A DNA stretch of 64,000 nucleotides from Allobaileyella intestinalis (GCF_009695865.1 NZ_VUNB01000003.1:62001-126000); one strand, 5' to 3'; positions 33,234 through 41,547 are shown, counted from the stretch's first letter. Program-made: numbers and translations. The notes: a model not told the origin generated them from the sequence alone.

Positions 33234-33279
33234 CAATTGACATTTTTACAAAACGCCAATTGACAATTTAACAATTGTC
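33234..33279 (+). promoter_or_regulatory. Repeated CAATTGACA and palindrome upstream of the DUF4417 operon
   Basis: CAATTGACA occurs at 33234-33242 and 33257-33265, 23 bp (about two helical turns) apart. The second copy enters the perfect inverted repeat GACAATT-TAAC-AATTGTC (33262-33279). The TTGACA core is shared with the operator at 32160, so the XRE repressor may also control this operon. No clear -10 box is visible. Confidence 0.55.
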
Positions 33280-33304
33280 CGTTCGGGCAGAAAGGAGCAT
33301 GCAT

Positions 33305-33946
33305 ATGCTTAAGACAAATGTACGCAAGTACGATATATTCAAGTTATATTACTGGCATAATGCCACACTTGTGGGGAAATATAGATTGCCACAATTAGAA
33401 GCAACACAAGCTTTGCCTCACGATGTGATAAGTTTTAATGAACGTAGGGGTGTATCTCATCCTGAAAATCACTGGATAGATTTCTTTATTGACGATGCAT
33501 TGTTTGAAAACTTCTGGAATCATCCCGAGATGAGTTTTGAGAACCTCCGAAAATTTGAAGGAATTATTTCTACGGATTACTCGCTCTTTCCAGAACTGCT
33601 TCCTGGACAGATTATTTGGAACTGTACTCGTAATCGCGTAATTACATATTATTTGCAGCAAAATGGTTTTACAGTTATTCCTGTCGCATCATGGTGTACA
33701 GTTGAGGATTTTGAATGGTGTTTTGACGGTCTTCCTGACAACAGTTCCATCGCCGTTTCCACAAATGGATGTATGTCCAGTCCATACGGAAAAAGAATAT
33801 TTCTGTTGGGCGTACAAGAACTTCAGAAAAAAAAGCACCCTTCACATCTGATCGTGTGTGGCCGCCATGTGTCGGAGCTGGATAAATACGACAACATTCA
33901 TTATTATCCATGCTTTTCTCAGAGATGGAAGGAGCGTGTTAGATAA
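33305..33946 (+). CDS. DUF4417 domain protein (mobile-element type)
   Basis: 213 residues from ATG 33305 (AGAAAGGAG 7 bases upstream). DUF4417 blocks: DVISFNERRG, FEGIISTDYSLFPELLPGQIIWN, RNRVITYYLQQNGFTVIPVASW and DNSSIAVSTNGCM. The family is found in phages and integrative elements of Bacillota and has no established function; its conserved core looks enzymatic. The last base of its stop overlaps the next ATG (TAATG). AT content and codon use differ from flanking housekeeping genes, supporting transfer. Confidence 0.85.
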   Translation: MLKTNVRKYDIFKLYYWHNATLVGKYRLPQLEATQALPHDVISFNERRGVSHPENHWIDFFIDDALFENFWNHPEMSFENLRKFEGIISTDYSLFPELLPGQIIWNCTRNRVITYYLQQNGFTVIPVASWCTVEDFEWCFDGLPDNSSIAVSTNGCMSSPYGKRIFLLGVQELQKKKHPSHLIVCGRHVSELDKYDNIHYYPCFSQRWKERVR

Positions 33947-34326
33947 TGGGTAGCCGAGGTTCTTTTTTAGAGAGTGGCGGTTTTTCCACCCCTGCTAAAT
34001 GGCACACAGTTGATTATGTTGATGGCATTAAGGTACTGCTTCCCAAAGATCCGAAAGCCAGTATCAGTTTGCCGGAACGTTCTAATACTCCAGGAACATC
34101 CTATCTTTCTTATCGGAAGGATGGTACTTTTGATCAATTACGAGTTTTTGGGGATGATCGAATTCCAACTCTGGATATTGATTATGGCAAGCACCGAGGT
34201 AAGAAGTCTCTGCACGTCCACTATTATAAGGATGGTATACGCGGTAGCGGCAATGATGTTGTGGTACTGCATCCAGGAGATGCTTTATACGAAAGATATA
34301 AACGTTATTTTAAAGGGGTGATATAA
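33946..34326 (+). CDS. MGSRG-type phage-associated protein, function unknown
   Basis: 126 residues. It begins MGSRGSFLESGGF, the Gly-rich start typical of a class of small phage/ICE proteins (MGxRGxxS type), followed by a beta-rich region (SYLSYRKDGTFDQLRVFGDD) and a His-rich stretch (KKSLHVHYYKDGIRGSGNDV). No domain I can name. Start and stop overlap its neighbours by one base each (TAATG at both ends), so it belongs to one polycistronic unit with the DUF4417 gene and the two small genes that follow. Confidence 0.7.
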   Translation: MGSRGSFLESGGFSTPAKWHTVDYVDGIKVLLPKDPKASISLPERSNTPGTSYLSYRKDGTFDQLRVFGDDRIPTLDIDYGKHRGKKSLHVHYYKDGIRGSGNDVVVLHPGDALYERYKRYFKGVI

Positions 34327-34625
34327 TGATTGGCACAAACATGGAAGAATTAAAACAATACTTGAAATCAAATAGAGAAATCGAGTTTTCTTATCAAAAT
34401 TCTTTCTACACGATTGAACCAGGTGGAATTACATCAAACACACGATTTTCTATTTGGAAATCAAAGACAGATACGGACACAGCTGATTGCATCTGCGAAT
34501 ATACAGTCCCATCCGGTATGATTAGTGAAGATGACATAATTAACGATTTCTTAAACACGAAATGCTTCGAAGGGAAATCTTTCTTCGAAATCGAAACTGC
34601 TATTACAGTCGACGTAATCTTCTAA
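34326..34625 (+). CDS. Small islet protein, paralogue A
   Basis: 99 residues, unknown function. Predicted alternating strands and a terminal helix-strand: REIEFSYQNSFYTIEPGG near the start, then KCFEGKSFFEIETAITVDVIF at the end (core FEGKSFFEIETAI). The next gene encodes a protein with the same plan and a matching end (FDGMTIYDAESEIEVLFG). The two probably arose by tandem duplication. Very acidic, no membrane segment. An immunity- or antirestriction-type role would fit size and charge, but this is speculation. Confidence 0.7.
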   Translation: MIGTNMEELKQYLKSNREIEFSYQNSFYTIEPGGITSNTRFSIWKSKTDTDTADCICEYTVPSGMISEDDIINDFLNTKCFEGKSFFEIETAITVDVIF

Positions 34626-34628
34626 GCA

Positions 34629-34919
34629 ATGATTGGTAATACACTATCAGAATTCATAGATGATATTCTCACTATGGGTGGGCCAGAAAAAGAATTTCTC
34701 TTCCGTGGAAAAAAATATATGCTACAGTGTCAGAAATATGAAGCAAATCCATCTCTTACGGAACTAGTTATTTTTGAGTGCTTCGGAGATGAGAACTATG
34801 TTTTTCGCTGTCATGGAAAAGATTTCCGAGAGTGCTTTGAGCAATTTGAGAAAGCTACCATTTTTGACGGAATGACTATCTATGATGCGGAATCCGAAAT
34901 AGAAGTTCTTTTTGGATAA
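34629..34919 (+). CDS. Small islet protein, paralogue B
   Basis: 96 residues, three bases after paralogue A. KEFLFRGKKYMLQC aligns with EIEFSYQNSFYTIEP of the preceding protein, and IFDGMTIYDAESEIEVLF with CFEGKSFFEIETAITVDV. Start ATG at 34629 has no strong ribosome site of its own, so translation is likely coupled. Function unknown. Last gene of the islet operon; a hairpin follows directly. Confidence 0.7.
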   Translation: MIGNTLSEFIDDILTMGGPEKEFLFRGKKYMLQCQKYEANPSLTELVIFECFGDENYVFRCHGKDFRECFEQFEKATIFDGMTIYDAESEIEVLFG

Positions 34920-34923
34920 TGGA

Positions 34924-34962
34924 ATGGCCACAGCGGAATCACATCCACTGTGGCCATAATTA
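34924..34962 (+). terminator. Hairpin closing the islet operon
   Basis: Perfect 10-bp stem ATGGCCACAG (34924-34933) / CTGTGGCCAT (34948-34957), followed by AATTATA. It is strong but has an interrupted T-run. Confidence 0.7.
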
Positions 34963-35067
34963 TACTCGTCCCACCCTTCCGGCTCATCCAGTTCTTCTTC
35001 TCAGTTTTTTCTGTCCGATGCTGAAATGACGAACAGTATTTTTATCATCGACATTCCTTTCTCTTCG

Positions 35068-36249
35068 CTACCTCTGTTCCTCGCTTCTCGCGGTAACTTT
35101 TCCGTAAATTACAGCTATTATCATGGTAAATACCATATCCGGAAGGGTGTTGCCCACCGGTGTGCTGACCTGCATCAGCAGTCTGTAAGCCACAAAGCCT
35201 ATAATCCAGATTACGAATCTTCCGGTGTCAAACTGGATGCTGCTGGAGTCGTGTCCCAGTATGAAATAGTCGGCAATCAGTACGGCGATCATAGGTGCGA
35301 ATACAGAGCCGATGAGATACAGGAAGTTGGTGATGTCGTCCATGTTTATGAGACATGCGCCTACCGTTCCAATTACTGTTGCCGCAACTGCCGCATGTTT
35401 CTCGTTTATTTTTCCATAGACCGAAACGCTGGAAACTCCTGCGGAGAACGCATCCAGGAACGTGGTCGTAACTGTTGAAAATACTACGATGATGAGGCCT
35501 GCGATTCCGAGGCCGGCTTTAACCATTATCTGCGCTACATCAGATGTCTCGGTGAAAATAGCTGCTCCCATACCAATGATGAACATCCATGAGCTTACCA
35601 GACCGTATGTAATGGTGCTGACAAGGGTTGCGGCGAAGGGCTTCTCCGCATATCTAGTATAATCCGAGATGACAGGATACCAGGACAGGGGCATTGCTAC
35701 GGCCAGCTCCACGGCACCGCCGAAAGTCATGGCATCAGAAGCACCGATCACAGCTGCACCGGCGTTTTTCATGATCTGTACGCAAAGAACAATGGTCAGT
35801 ACGAACAGGGAAAGCATTGCAACGACGTTGATCTTCTCCAGTGTCTTCATTCCCACCAGGATCCAAACAATAATAAGCCCTCCGATGATCAGGGCCCAGA
35901 GTTTTGCCCCGGCGGCGAAAATAGTTTCAGCAGAAAGGGACGCGTCATAGATCATTATGCCCGTCCATCCCACCAGCTGCAGCACGTTCATTACCGCAAA
36001 GAAAGATGACCCTTTTTTTCCAAAAGAAATGGCTGCTGTTTCCATAGATGATCTGCCAGTCCGGCCGCCGATGAGGCCGGCAAGGAAAAGCATCACGCAT
36101 CCGATGATGTGGCCCAGAATAATTGCGATTATTCCTGTTTTAAATCCCAGAGGGGCGAGGTAAGTACCTGTGATTATTTCGGCGATGGACACGCCCGCTC
36201 CGAACCAGATCAGCCCGTTGCTGAAAGTGCTTGTTTTCTTGTTTTCCAT
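35068..36249 (-). CDS. cytX: CytX-type hydroxymethylpyrimidine (thiamine precursor) permease
   Basis: 393 residues, about 11-12 membrane segments, NCS1/cytosine-permease family (GLIWFGAGVSIAEIITGTYL; PLSWYPVISDYTRYA; FSTVTTTFLDAFSAGVSS). Last gene of the thiM-thiE-thiD unit under a TPP riboswitch, which identifies it as CytX, predicted to import the pyrimidine moiety HMP rather than cytosine. It complements ThiD, which phosphorylates HMP. A GC-rich hairpin (CTGCC/GGCAG, around 36280-36312) lies between thiD and cytX. Confidence 0.9.
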   Translation of the reverse strand: MENKKTSTFSNGLIWFGAGVSIAEIITGTYLAPLGFKTGIIAIILGHIIGCVMLFLAGLIGGRTGRSSMETAAISFGKKGSSFFAVMNVLQLVGWTGIMIYDASLSAETIFAAGAKLWALIIGGLIIVWILVGMKTLEKINVVAMLSLFVLTIVLCVQIMKNAGAAVIGASDAMTFGGAVELAVAMPLSWYPVISDYTRYAEKPFAATLVSTITYGLVSSWMFIIGMGAAIFTETSDVAQIMVKAGLGIAGLIIVVFSTVTTTFLDAFSAGVSSVSVYGKINEKHAAVAATVIGTVGACLINMDDITNFLYLIGSVFAPMIAVLIADYFILGHDSSSIQFDTGRFVIWIIGFVAYRLLMQVSTPVGNTLPDMVFTMIIAVIYGKVTARSEEQR

Positions 36250-36328
36250 TTATATGACCTTCCTTTACTCTGAAAAATGCATACCTGCCGGCCCTGATAA
36301 GACTGGCAGGCAGCACAAACTTAAGGAG

Positions 36329-37147
36329 CTAAATATTGCTGAGATACTGGCCCACATCGGGTATGGCAAAACCGTGATCCATAGGACCACTTCCTTTTCC
36401 CAGATCCAGATGTGCCCCCAGTGCGCCGGAAATGTACTTCTTTCCTCTGTCTACGGATTCTTCCAGTGAAAAACCCTTTGCCAGATTGGAAGCTATGGCA
36501 CTTGAAAGGGTGCAGCCGGTGCCATGGGTGTTGGGGTTGTCTATCCTGACTCCCCGGAACCACCTGACGTTCCCGTCTGCAACTGTGTACAGAAGGTCAT
36601 TTGCATCGTTCAGGTTGTGACCGCCCTTTACCAGAACGGCAGTCATACCGAACTTCTTTCCAATTAGTTCTGCAGCCTCTGCCATGTGCTCTTCTGAAGT
36701 TATCTTCATCCCTGACAGCACTTCCGCTTCAGGAATATTAGGGGTAATGACTGTTGCCAGAGGCAGCAGCTCATTCTCCAGAGTCTCCACCGCATCGTCG
36801 GAGATCAGCCTGGCCCCGCTGGTGGCAACCATCACCGGGTCCACCACGATGTTCTCTGCCTTGTATTCCTTCAGCTTCTCTGCTATCACGTGGATGATCT
36901 CACTGGCGGAAACCATTCCAATCTTCACAGCATCCGGCCTTATGTCCGTAAATACTGCGTCGATCTCCTCTGCAACAAACTCTGGTGTTGCATCCAATAT
37001 GTCCGTGACGCCGGTGGTGTTCTGGGCTGTAAGTGCGGTTATGGCACTCATGCCGTAAACTCCATTTGCAAGCATGGTCTTCAGATCTGCCTGTATTCCA
37101 GCGCCTCCGCTGGAATCACTTCCAGCGATCGTTAATGCAGTGTACAT
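36329..37147 (-). CDS. thiD: Hydroxymethylpyrimidine/phosphomethylpyrimidine kinase
   Basis: 272 residues, ribokinase-like. ThiD phosphorylates HMP twice to HMP-PP for coupling with thiazole phosphate. Motifs: ALTIAGSDSSGGAGIQADLK at the N-terminus (substrate loop), AQNTTGV, KIGMVSASEII, VVDPVMVATSGARLI, TPNIPEAEVL, and the anion hole/catalytic base NTHGTGCTLSSAIASNLAKG. RBS AAGGAGG. No fused ThiE or ThiN domain. Within the TPP-regulated operon between thiE and cytX. Confidence 0.96.
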   Translation of the reverse strand: MYTALTIAGSDSSGGAGIQADLKTMLANGVYGMSAITALTAQNTTGVTDILDATPEFVAEEIDAVFTDIRPDAVKIGMVSASEIIHVIAEKLKEYKAENIVVDPVMVATSGARLISDDAVETLENELLPLATVITPNIPEAEVLSGMKITSEEHMAEAAELIGKKFGMTAVLVKGGHNLNDANDLLYTVADGNVRWFRGVRIDNPNTHGTGCTLSSAIASNLAKGFSLEESVDRGKKYISGALGAHLDLGKGSGPMDHGFAIPDVGQYLSNI

Positions 37148-37300
37148 AGATTCTCCTCCTTATGAAATGCATTAATTTTGTATAGCGGCCCAAAGTGGTG
37201 CTCCCGATGAACCGCTTTGAAAAAAATTATAAACGTTGTCCTGAGTCTTACGGCCAGCCCGCAAGTGCTGAGTTGCCGCAAGATTATCTATGGAAAAAAA

Positions 37301-37981
37301 TTATTTTTCCAGGAGATACTTATCCACATTTCGTGAAAGTTCTCTGGTGGCAGCTCCTATATCATCGGCGCCGAAAATAGCGCTGATCACTGCAACTCCA
37401 ACCAGGCCTCTTCCGGCCAGCTCTTTCACGTTGTCAACGGTGATTCCTCCAATGGCTATAACGGGTATGGAGACTGCCTTGCAGATCGCCTCAAGGGTGT
37501 CGTGATCCACTTCTATGGCATCGTCCTTGCTGCCCGTAGGGAAGACGGCTCCGACTCCAAGGTAGTCTGCCCCTCTTTCCTCAGCCAGTAGCGCTTCATC
37601 TACAGTCTGTGCAGATACCCCCAGGATCTTGTCAGGTCCCACCAGCTCTCTGACGGCACCGGCTTCCATGTCTTCCTGTCCCACGTGTATTCCGTCACAG
37701 CCTATCTCGGCAGCCAGCGCGGCATCGTCGTCGAGGACGAAAGGCACGCCATATTCTCTGCACAGCTCCTGTATTTCCAGAGCCTCCTGTCGCAGCTCTT
37801 CCGAATTCTCCGGCAGGTCCTTTTCCCTTAGCTGAACGAAGGTGGCGCCAGCTTCAAGGGTTTCTCTGACCTGGTCCGCCAGCTTCTGTCCCGGCTTGAG
37901 CCAGTGCCTGTCAGTCACTGCATATACAGCCAGGGTAGGCACCAGGGTATCTCCCGAGAACTTTCCTGTGTTTTGATTCAT
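37301..37981 (-). CDS. thiE: Thiamine-phosphate synthase
   Basis: 226 residues, TIM barrel. It joins HMP-PP and thiazole phosphate to thiamine monophosphate. Motifs: VYAVTDRHWL, ATFVQLREKDLPE, DDDAALAAEIGCDGIHVGQEDM, LGVSAQTVDEALLAEERGADYLGVGAVFPTGSK and PVIAIGGITVDNV. Slightly extended N-terminus. Separated from thiD by about 150 bases without a visible promoter or terminator and from thiM by 56 bases, so one transcript is likely. Confidence 0.96.
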   Translation of the reverse strand: MNQNTGKFSGDTLVPTLAVYAVTDRHWLKPGQKLADQVRETLEAGATFVQLREKDLPENSEELRQEALEIQELCREYGVPFVLDDDAALAAEIGCDGIHVGQEDMEAGAVRELVGPDKILGVSAQTVDEALLAEERGADYLGVGAVFPTGSKDDAIEVDHDTLEAICKAVSIPVIAIGGITVDNVKELAGRGLVGVAVISAIFGADDIGAATRELSRNVDKYLLEK

Positions 37982-38037
37982 GTTTCAGTCTTCCTCTTTC
38001 AGTTATCAAGATTTATAAAAATTCACCAACTTGCAAG

Positions 38038-38859
38038 TTACATGATCTGGCATTTTGCGCCTTTTTCCAGCTGTTCTCCGTCCATGTGGCAGATCGCATC
38101 TATTATGCGGTTTCTGTATGTGGAATTGCCTTCATAAGGTGCCAGGTGGTCGTATCCGATCTCTCCTGCCAGGCCCATTGCGGATACTGCTGCTGCAGCT
38201 GCTTCCAGCTTGTTATCCGGGTTGGCAACTATGAATGCCGTCATGAGGCCTGAAAGCTGGCAGCCTGTTCCTGTTATCTGGCCCATTTCTTTGCGGCCGT
38301 TCCGGATGACGTATGCCTTCTCGCCATCTGTCACGATGTCAATGGCGCCAGTCACTGCAACGATGGTATTCATTTTTTTTGCAAGGCCCTTGAGGAACTC
38401 AACTGCCTTCGGAAGGGTCTCGTCTGTAATGGCATCTGCCGCATCTGCGTCTACGCCTTTTGTGGTGCCACTGCCGATGGCCAGGGTCTTTATCTCTGAA
38501 ATGTTTCCGCGGACCACGTCAAACTTTATCTCCTTGAGAAGATCGACTGCGGTGTCCGTGCGTAGCTTGGAAGCGCCGGCTCCTACGGGATCCAGCAGAA
38601 CAGGGTGGCCCAGCTCGTTGGCCTTGCGGCCTGCTATGAACATGGACTGGATGGTCCTGGAGTTCAGCGTGCCGATGTTGATGTTCAGCCCGCCGCAGAT
38701 GGTCTGGATATCAGGCACATCATCCTTGTCGTCGGACATGATAGGACTGCCGCCGGCAGCAAGCAGGATGTTTGCCACATCGTTAACTGTCACATAGTTG
38801 GTGATGTTGTGCACCAGGGGCACGTTTTTTCTTACATTGTCAAAACAGTCTTTGAACAT
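38038..38859 (-). CDS. thiM: Hydroxyethylthiazole kinase
   Basis: 273 residues, ribokinase-like. ThiM salvages the thiazole alcohol by phosphorylation. Motifs: PLVHNITNYVTVNDVANILLAAGGSPIM, NINIGTLN, GHPVLLDPVGAGASKLR, VVRGNISEIKTL, and GTGCQLSGLMTAFI near 205. First gene of the operon, 20 bases after the riboswitch terminator region, with AAAGGAG as ribosome site. ThiM, ThiE, ThiD and CytX together make a salvage-only thiamine route; no thiC, thiG or tenA occurs in the window. Confidence 0.96.
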   Translation of the reverse strand: MFKDCFDNVRKNVPLVHNITNYVTVNDVANILLAAGGSPIMSDDKDDVPDIQTICGGLNINIGTLNSRTIQSMFIAGRKANELGHPVLLDPVGAGASKLRTDTAVDLLKEIKFDVVRGNISEIKTLAIGSGTTKGVDADAADAITDETLPKAVEFLKGLAKKMNTIVAVTGAIDIVTDGEKAYVIRNGRKEMGQITGTGCQLSGLMTAFIVANPDNKLEAAAAAVSAMGLAGEIGYDHLAPYEGNSTYRNRIIDAICHMDGEQLEKGAKCQIM

Positions 38860-38910
38860 GTTCCTTCTCCTTTGCTTCTTCAGGTTTTAATGAAAATGGC
38901 GGAGACAACT

Positions 38911-38943
38911 GAAAAGGGCAGGTTCCTGAAAAGGATCCTGCCC
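38911..38943 (-). terminator. Riboswitch-controlled terminator upstream of thiM
   Basis: Minus-strand stem GGGCAGG(A)TCCT / AGGA(A)CCTGCCC with loop TTTC and a following TTTT. It lies between the TPP aptamer and thiM and should form when TPP is bound. Confidence 0.85.
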
Positions 38944-38963
38944 GTCATTAATACTCCATTTAA

Positions 38964-39039
38964 TCCCTACGTTGGCATTATCCAAATCAGGTCATCAGGT
39001 CGAAGTCTTCGCTTCCTCTCAGCCATTGCGGCTCCCTGT
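38964..39039 (-). promoter_or_regulatory. TPP riboswitch (THI element)
   Basis: Minus-strand aptamer with all landmark boxes: ACAGGGAGCC at the 5' end, GGCTGAGAGG, ACCTGAT, TGGATAATGCCAACGTAGGGA split around the P4/P5 arms. Followed by a terminator hairpin, consistent with transcriptional OFF control of thiM-thiE-thiD-cytX by thiamine pyrophosphate. Pattern seen directly; mechanism from the known riboswitch class. Confidence 0.95.
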
Positions 39040-39134
39040 AAATCGATTTTTATTATTAAGTTATATGCTTGTGATAAAGATAACATTTATCACAGCCAAG
39101 TTATTATAGCACATATTGGGAAAACTAAGAATAG

Positions 39135-39512
39135 TTACTTCAAAACTTCTCCCATGGATGACAAAGTGATAGTGTTGTACGCATTTGATTTATCATCTGG
39201 ATGAGGTTCAATTGCAACAACAGTAATTTCTCCTTGCCCTGGCCCATAGGTCCAGAATATTCTCCCCGCTGCCGGTGTCCTGTTTTCCAAGTATGATTCC
39301 CATACTTTTCTCCCATAACGAGATGTCAAGGAAGAGATTTCATGAGAATTAAGCCCAGGATAACGCGGGTTCATGGACAACAGATGTAGCGTTTTTCCGA
39401 TTTTTTTATACAGCTTATTCTCGTCTCTGGTTGCAGATCCCTCTTCAACTTTTTTCTCAAGCATATCCCAGAATTCTTCCATTTCAGGGACACCCATTCT
39501 TATCAGGAACAT
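39135..39512 (-). CDS. Type II toxin candidate, RelE/ParE-like
   Basis: 125 residues, second gene of a two-gene unit after a small antitoxin candidate (3-base gap, AAGGAG ribosome site). The C-terminal block GRIFWTYGPGQGEITVVAIEPHPDD resembles the end strands of the RelE/ParE fold, where basic and aromatic residues sit around the active or binding site. The N-terminal half is helical (EEFWDMLEKKVEEG). Family assignment is by this block, size and gene order, not by a complete motif. A few related proteins are annotated as toxins but I cannot show activity. Confidence 0.6.
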   Translation of the reverse strand: MFLIRMGVPEMEEFWDMLEKKVEEGSATRDENKLYKKIGKTLHLLSMNPRYPGLNSHEISSLTSRYGRKVWESYLENRTPAAGRIFWTYGPGQGEITVVAIEPHPDDKSNAYNTITLSSMGEVLK

Positions 39513-39515
39513 GGA

Positions 39516-39764
39516 TTACTCCTTGAATTTCGAAACATCCACTGCTTTACCGGCTTTTCCCTCATCGAGGTTTCTCATGGACTTATCCATCATTTCAAGG
39601 GTGTTCCCTGAAACCCTGAAAGGTTCTACCAACTCCCTAGGATGTAGAACAATCCTCCCGTCGGAAAAATGTTCAACGTGGTAATATTCGTAGTGACTTT
39701 CACGAAGGGTAAGTCTCTTCTTTGAGTCAATCTTTGCATCGTATTCATTTATCGCTGTTTTCAT
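39516..39764 (-). CDS. Antitoxin candidate of the RelE/ParE-like pair
   Basis: 82 residues from ATG 39764, chosen because GGAGGTG lies 8 bases upstream; the open frame further upstream runs into the operator. N-terminal YDAKIDSKKRLTLRESHYEYYHVEHF is strand-rich, somewhat AbrB/MazE-like (IDSKKRLTLR). The C-terminal half is helical and charged and could wrap the toxin. A near-perfect palindrome directly upstream is what an autoregulating antitoxin needs. Confidence 0.6.
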   Translation of the reverse strand: MKTAINEYDAKIDSKKRLTLRESHYEYYHVEHFSDGRIVLHPRELVEPFRVSGNTLEMMDKSMRNLDEGKAGKAVDVSKFKE

Positions 39765-39786
39765 TTTCATCACCTCCAGCATGTGG

Positions 39787-39837
39787 GTTAGTGGGATATC
39801 CCACCAACATGTTAATTGATTTATTTCCACCTGTCAA
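39787..39837 (-). promoter_or_regulatory. Promoter and palindromic operator of the toxin-antitoxin unit
   Basis: Minus strand TTGACA (39837-39832), 17 bases, TAACAT (39814-39809), immediately followed by the palindrome GTGGGATATCCCAC (39791-39804) that extends as GTT/AAC with one mismatch. The palindrome lies at the start point of transcription, an ideal repression site. Confidence 0.75.
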
Positions 39838-39929
39838 TCTTAACTTTATACTATCCCGGGATTTTTATTGTTTCTCGTGCTAAAATCTTAAGGTAAAAAT
39901 ACAATGAAAGACGGTTTCCAACGACTGCT

Positions 39930-41524
39930 ATGAACGAATCACTTGAAGAGTACATTCTTAACAATTTTGACAAATCAATAGAGAACGGATGGATCAGAGC
40001 ATATTACCAGCCTGTAGTGCGGAGTATGACTGGATCTCTGTGTGGCCTTGAAGCCCTTGCCCGCTGGATCGACCCTGTGTACGGTCCCATTTCCACAGGC
40101 AGCTTCATCCCAGTTCTTGAGGAATCCGGCCTGATTTTCGATTTGGACATGATCATCCTGGAATGGATCTGCAAAGATCTGGCCCACCAGATAGAAAAGA
40201 ACGGTCCATATGTTCCCGTTTCTTTTAACATCTCAAGGGTGGACTTCTGGGTCCCTTCTCTGAAGACAATATAATAGAAACTGTTGACCGGTACTCCATA
40301 CCTCACAGTCTTATCAACATCGAAATAACCGAAAGCGCTTTTATCGAAGATATTTCACGGATAGATCCGGTCATGAAGTCTTTGCAGAAGAACGGGTTCA
40401 AGATATTGATGGACGACTTCGGCACCGGCTATTCTTCTCTTGGTGTACTTAACAACTTTCCTTTTGACAAAATCAAAATCGACATGAGTTTTATTTCCAA
40501 GGACGACAAAAAGTCCAGATCCATCATGGAATCTGTTGTGCGCATGTCTAAAGCCATTGGAATGCAGACAATTGCAGAAGGTGTAGAAACTGAAAAACAG
40601 TTCAGATTCCTGAGATCTATTGGATGCGAGAAACTTCAGGGATTTTATTTTGGCAAGGCCATTAACCCTGACAAGCTGATAGAATACTGCGAAGATTCAG
40701 GTATCGCCATTGAAGACCTGGAGGCCAGCAAATACTATGATTCTCTGGGAAAAATTGACTGTATCACCGACACATCTCTGGCAGTAGTTGAGGACGACGG
40801 AAAATTTTTCAAGACAATTTACCACAACAAGAAATACGAAGAAGCCCTGGTTCACGACGGCATTCCTTCTATTGCCAGCTTGGAGAAAGCAATCAATAAT
40901 TACACCAGCCCCCTGAGCCATATGCTCCGTGTTTTTGCAGACCGGCAGCTGAGGGAAGAAGGGGAGACCCGTTCTGTTTCTTTCCCGTCAGAAGACCACT
41001 ACATTGAGCTTACTGCCACCACCATCGCCCGTCACCACAACAATTATATATATCGGGTGAACCTGAAATACGTCACCCTCTGCGGCGATGGGAAAAACGC
41101 CAACAGATACGACAGCCTGATACGGAATCTGTATTATCTATGCAGCGATATTGCTCTTGTTGATATGGACAGTGACTGCATGGAGAGCATCAAATCCTCA
41201 TTACCTGATCAGCCAACTGGAAAAACAAAGCTCATCTACGGTCTTCAGGCTGTAATGAACGAATTCCGGGACCACTTCATCCATCCCGACGATTTGGAAA
41301 GATACAACAGTTTCTCCGACCTTTCCACCCTTGTTCAGAGGCTGGATAACGACAAGTCAGGATATATTTCTGACTACTTCAGATCAAAAAGAGAAGGCTG
41401 CTATAAATGGCTCCGCCATTTCTTCCTTCCGGTGCCCGGAACTGCATGCAAACAGATTCTCATTGCAACCGCTCTGGAGGAATTCGACAGCAATCCTGTT
41501 TTTCATCAATGTAAATTGCAATAA
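39930..41524 (+). pseudogene. EAL-domain c-di-GMP phosphodiesterase gene with a frameshift
   Basis: The N-terminal part (39930-40274) reads YYQPVVRSMTGSLCGLEALARW with the EAL signature and stops after SRVDFWVPSL. The next frame resumes at 40265 as DNIIETVDRYSIPHSLINIE, then LMDDFGTGYSSL, AEGVETEKQF, QGFYFGK, so one base is missing near 40263-40266 (AAGAC where AAGGAC would restore the frame). All catalytic EAL motifs exist across the two pieces. The tail (about 130 to end of the second part) is PAS-like. No GGDEF domain is present. It may be a pseudogene, a phase-variable gene or a sequence error; the rest is undamaged, so the event is recent. Confidence 0.85.
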
Positions 41525-41547
41525 AAAAACCGCACCTTCCGGTGCGG
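41523..41547 (-). terminator. Terminator of tRNA-Ala
   Basis: CCGCACC-GGAA-GGTGCGG on the minus strand (41547-41530) followed by seven T residues, seven bases after the tRNA CCA end. Confidence 0.92.

Noticed and set aside
40373-41524. A separate, complete EAL gene starting at the ATG at 40373
   Set aside because: This ATG is an internal methionine of the EAL domain; the missing N-terminal half including the EAL signature lies in another frame immediately upstream.
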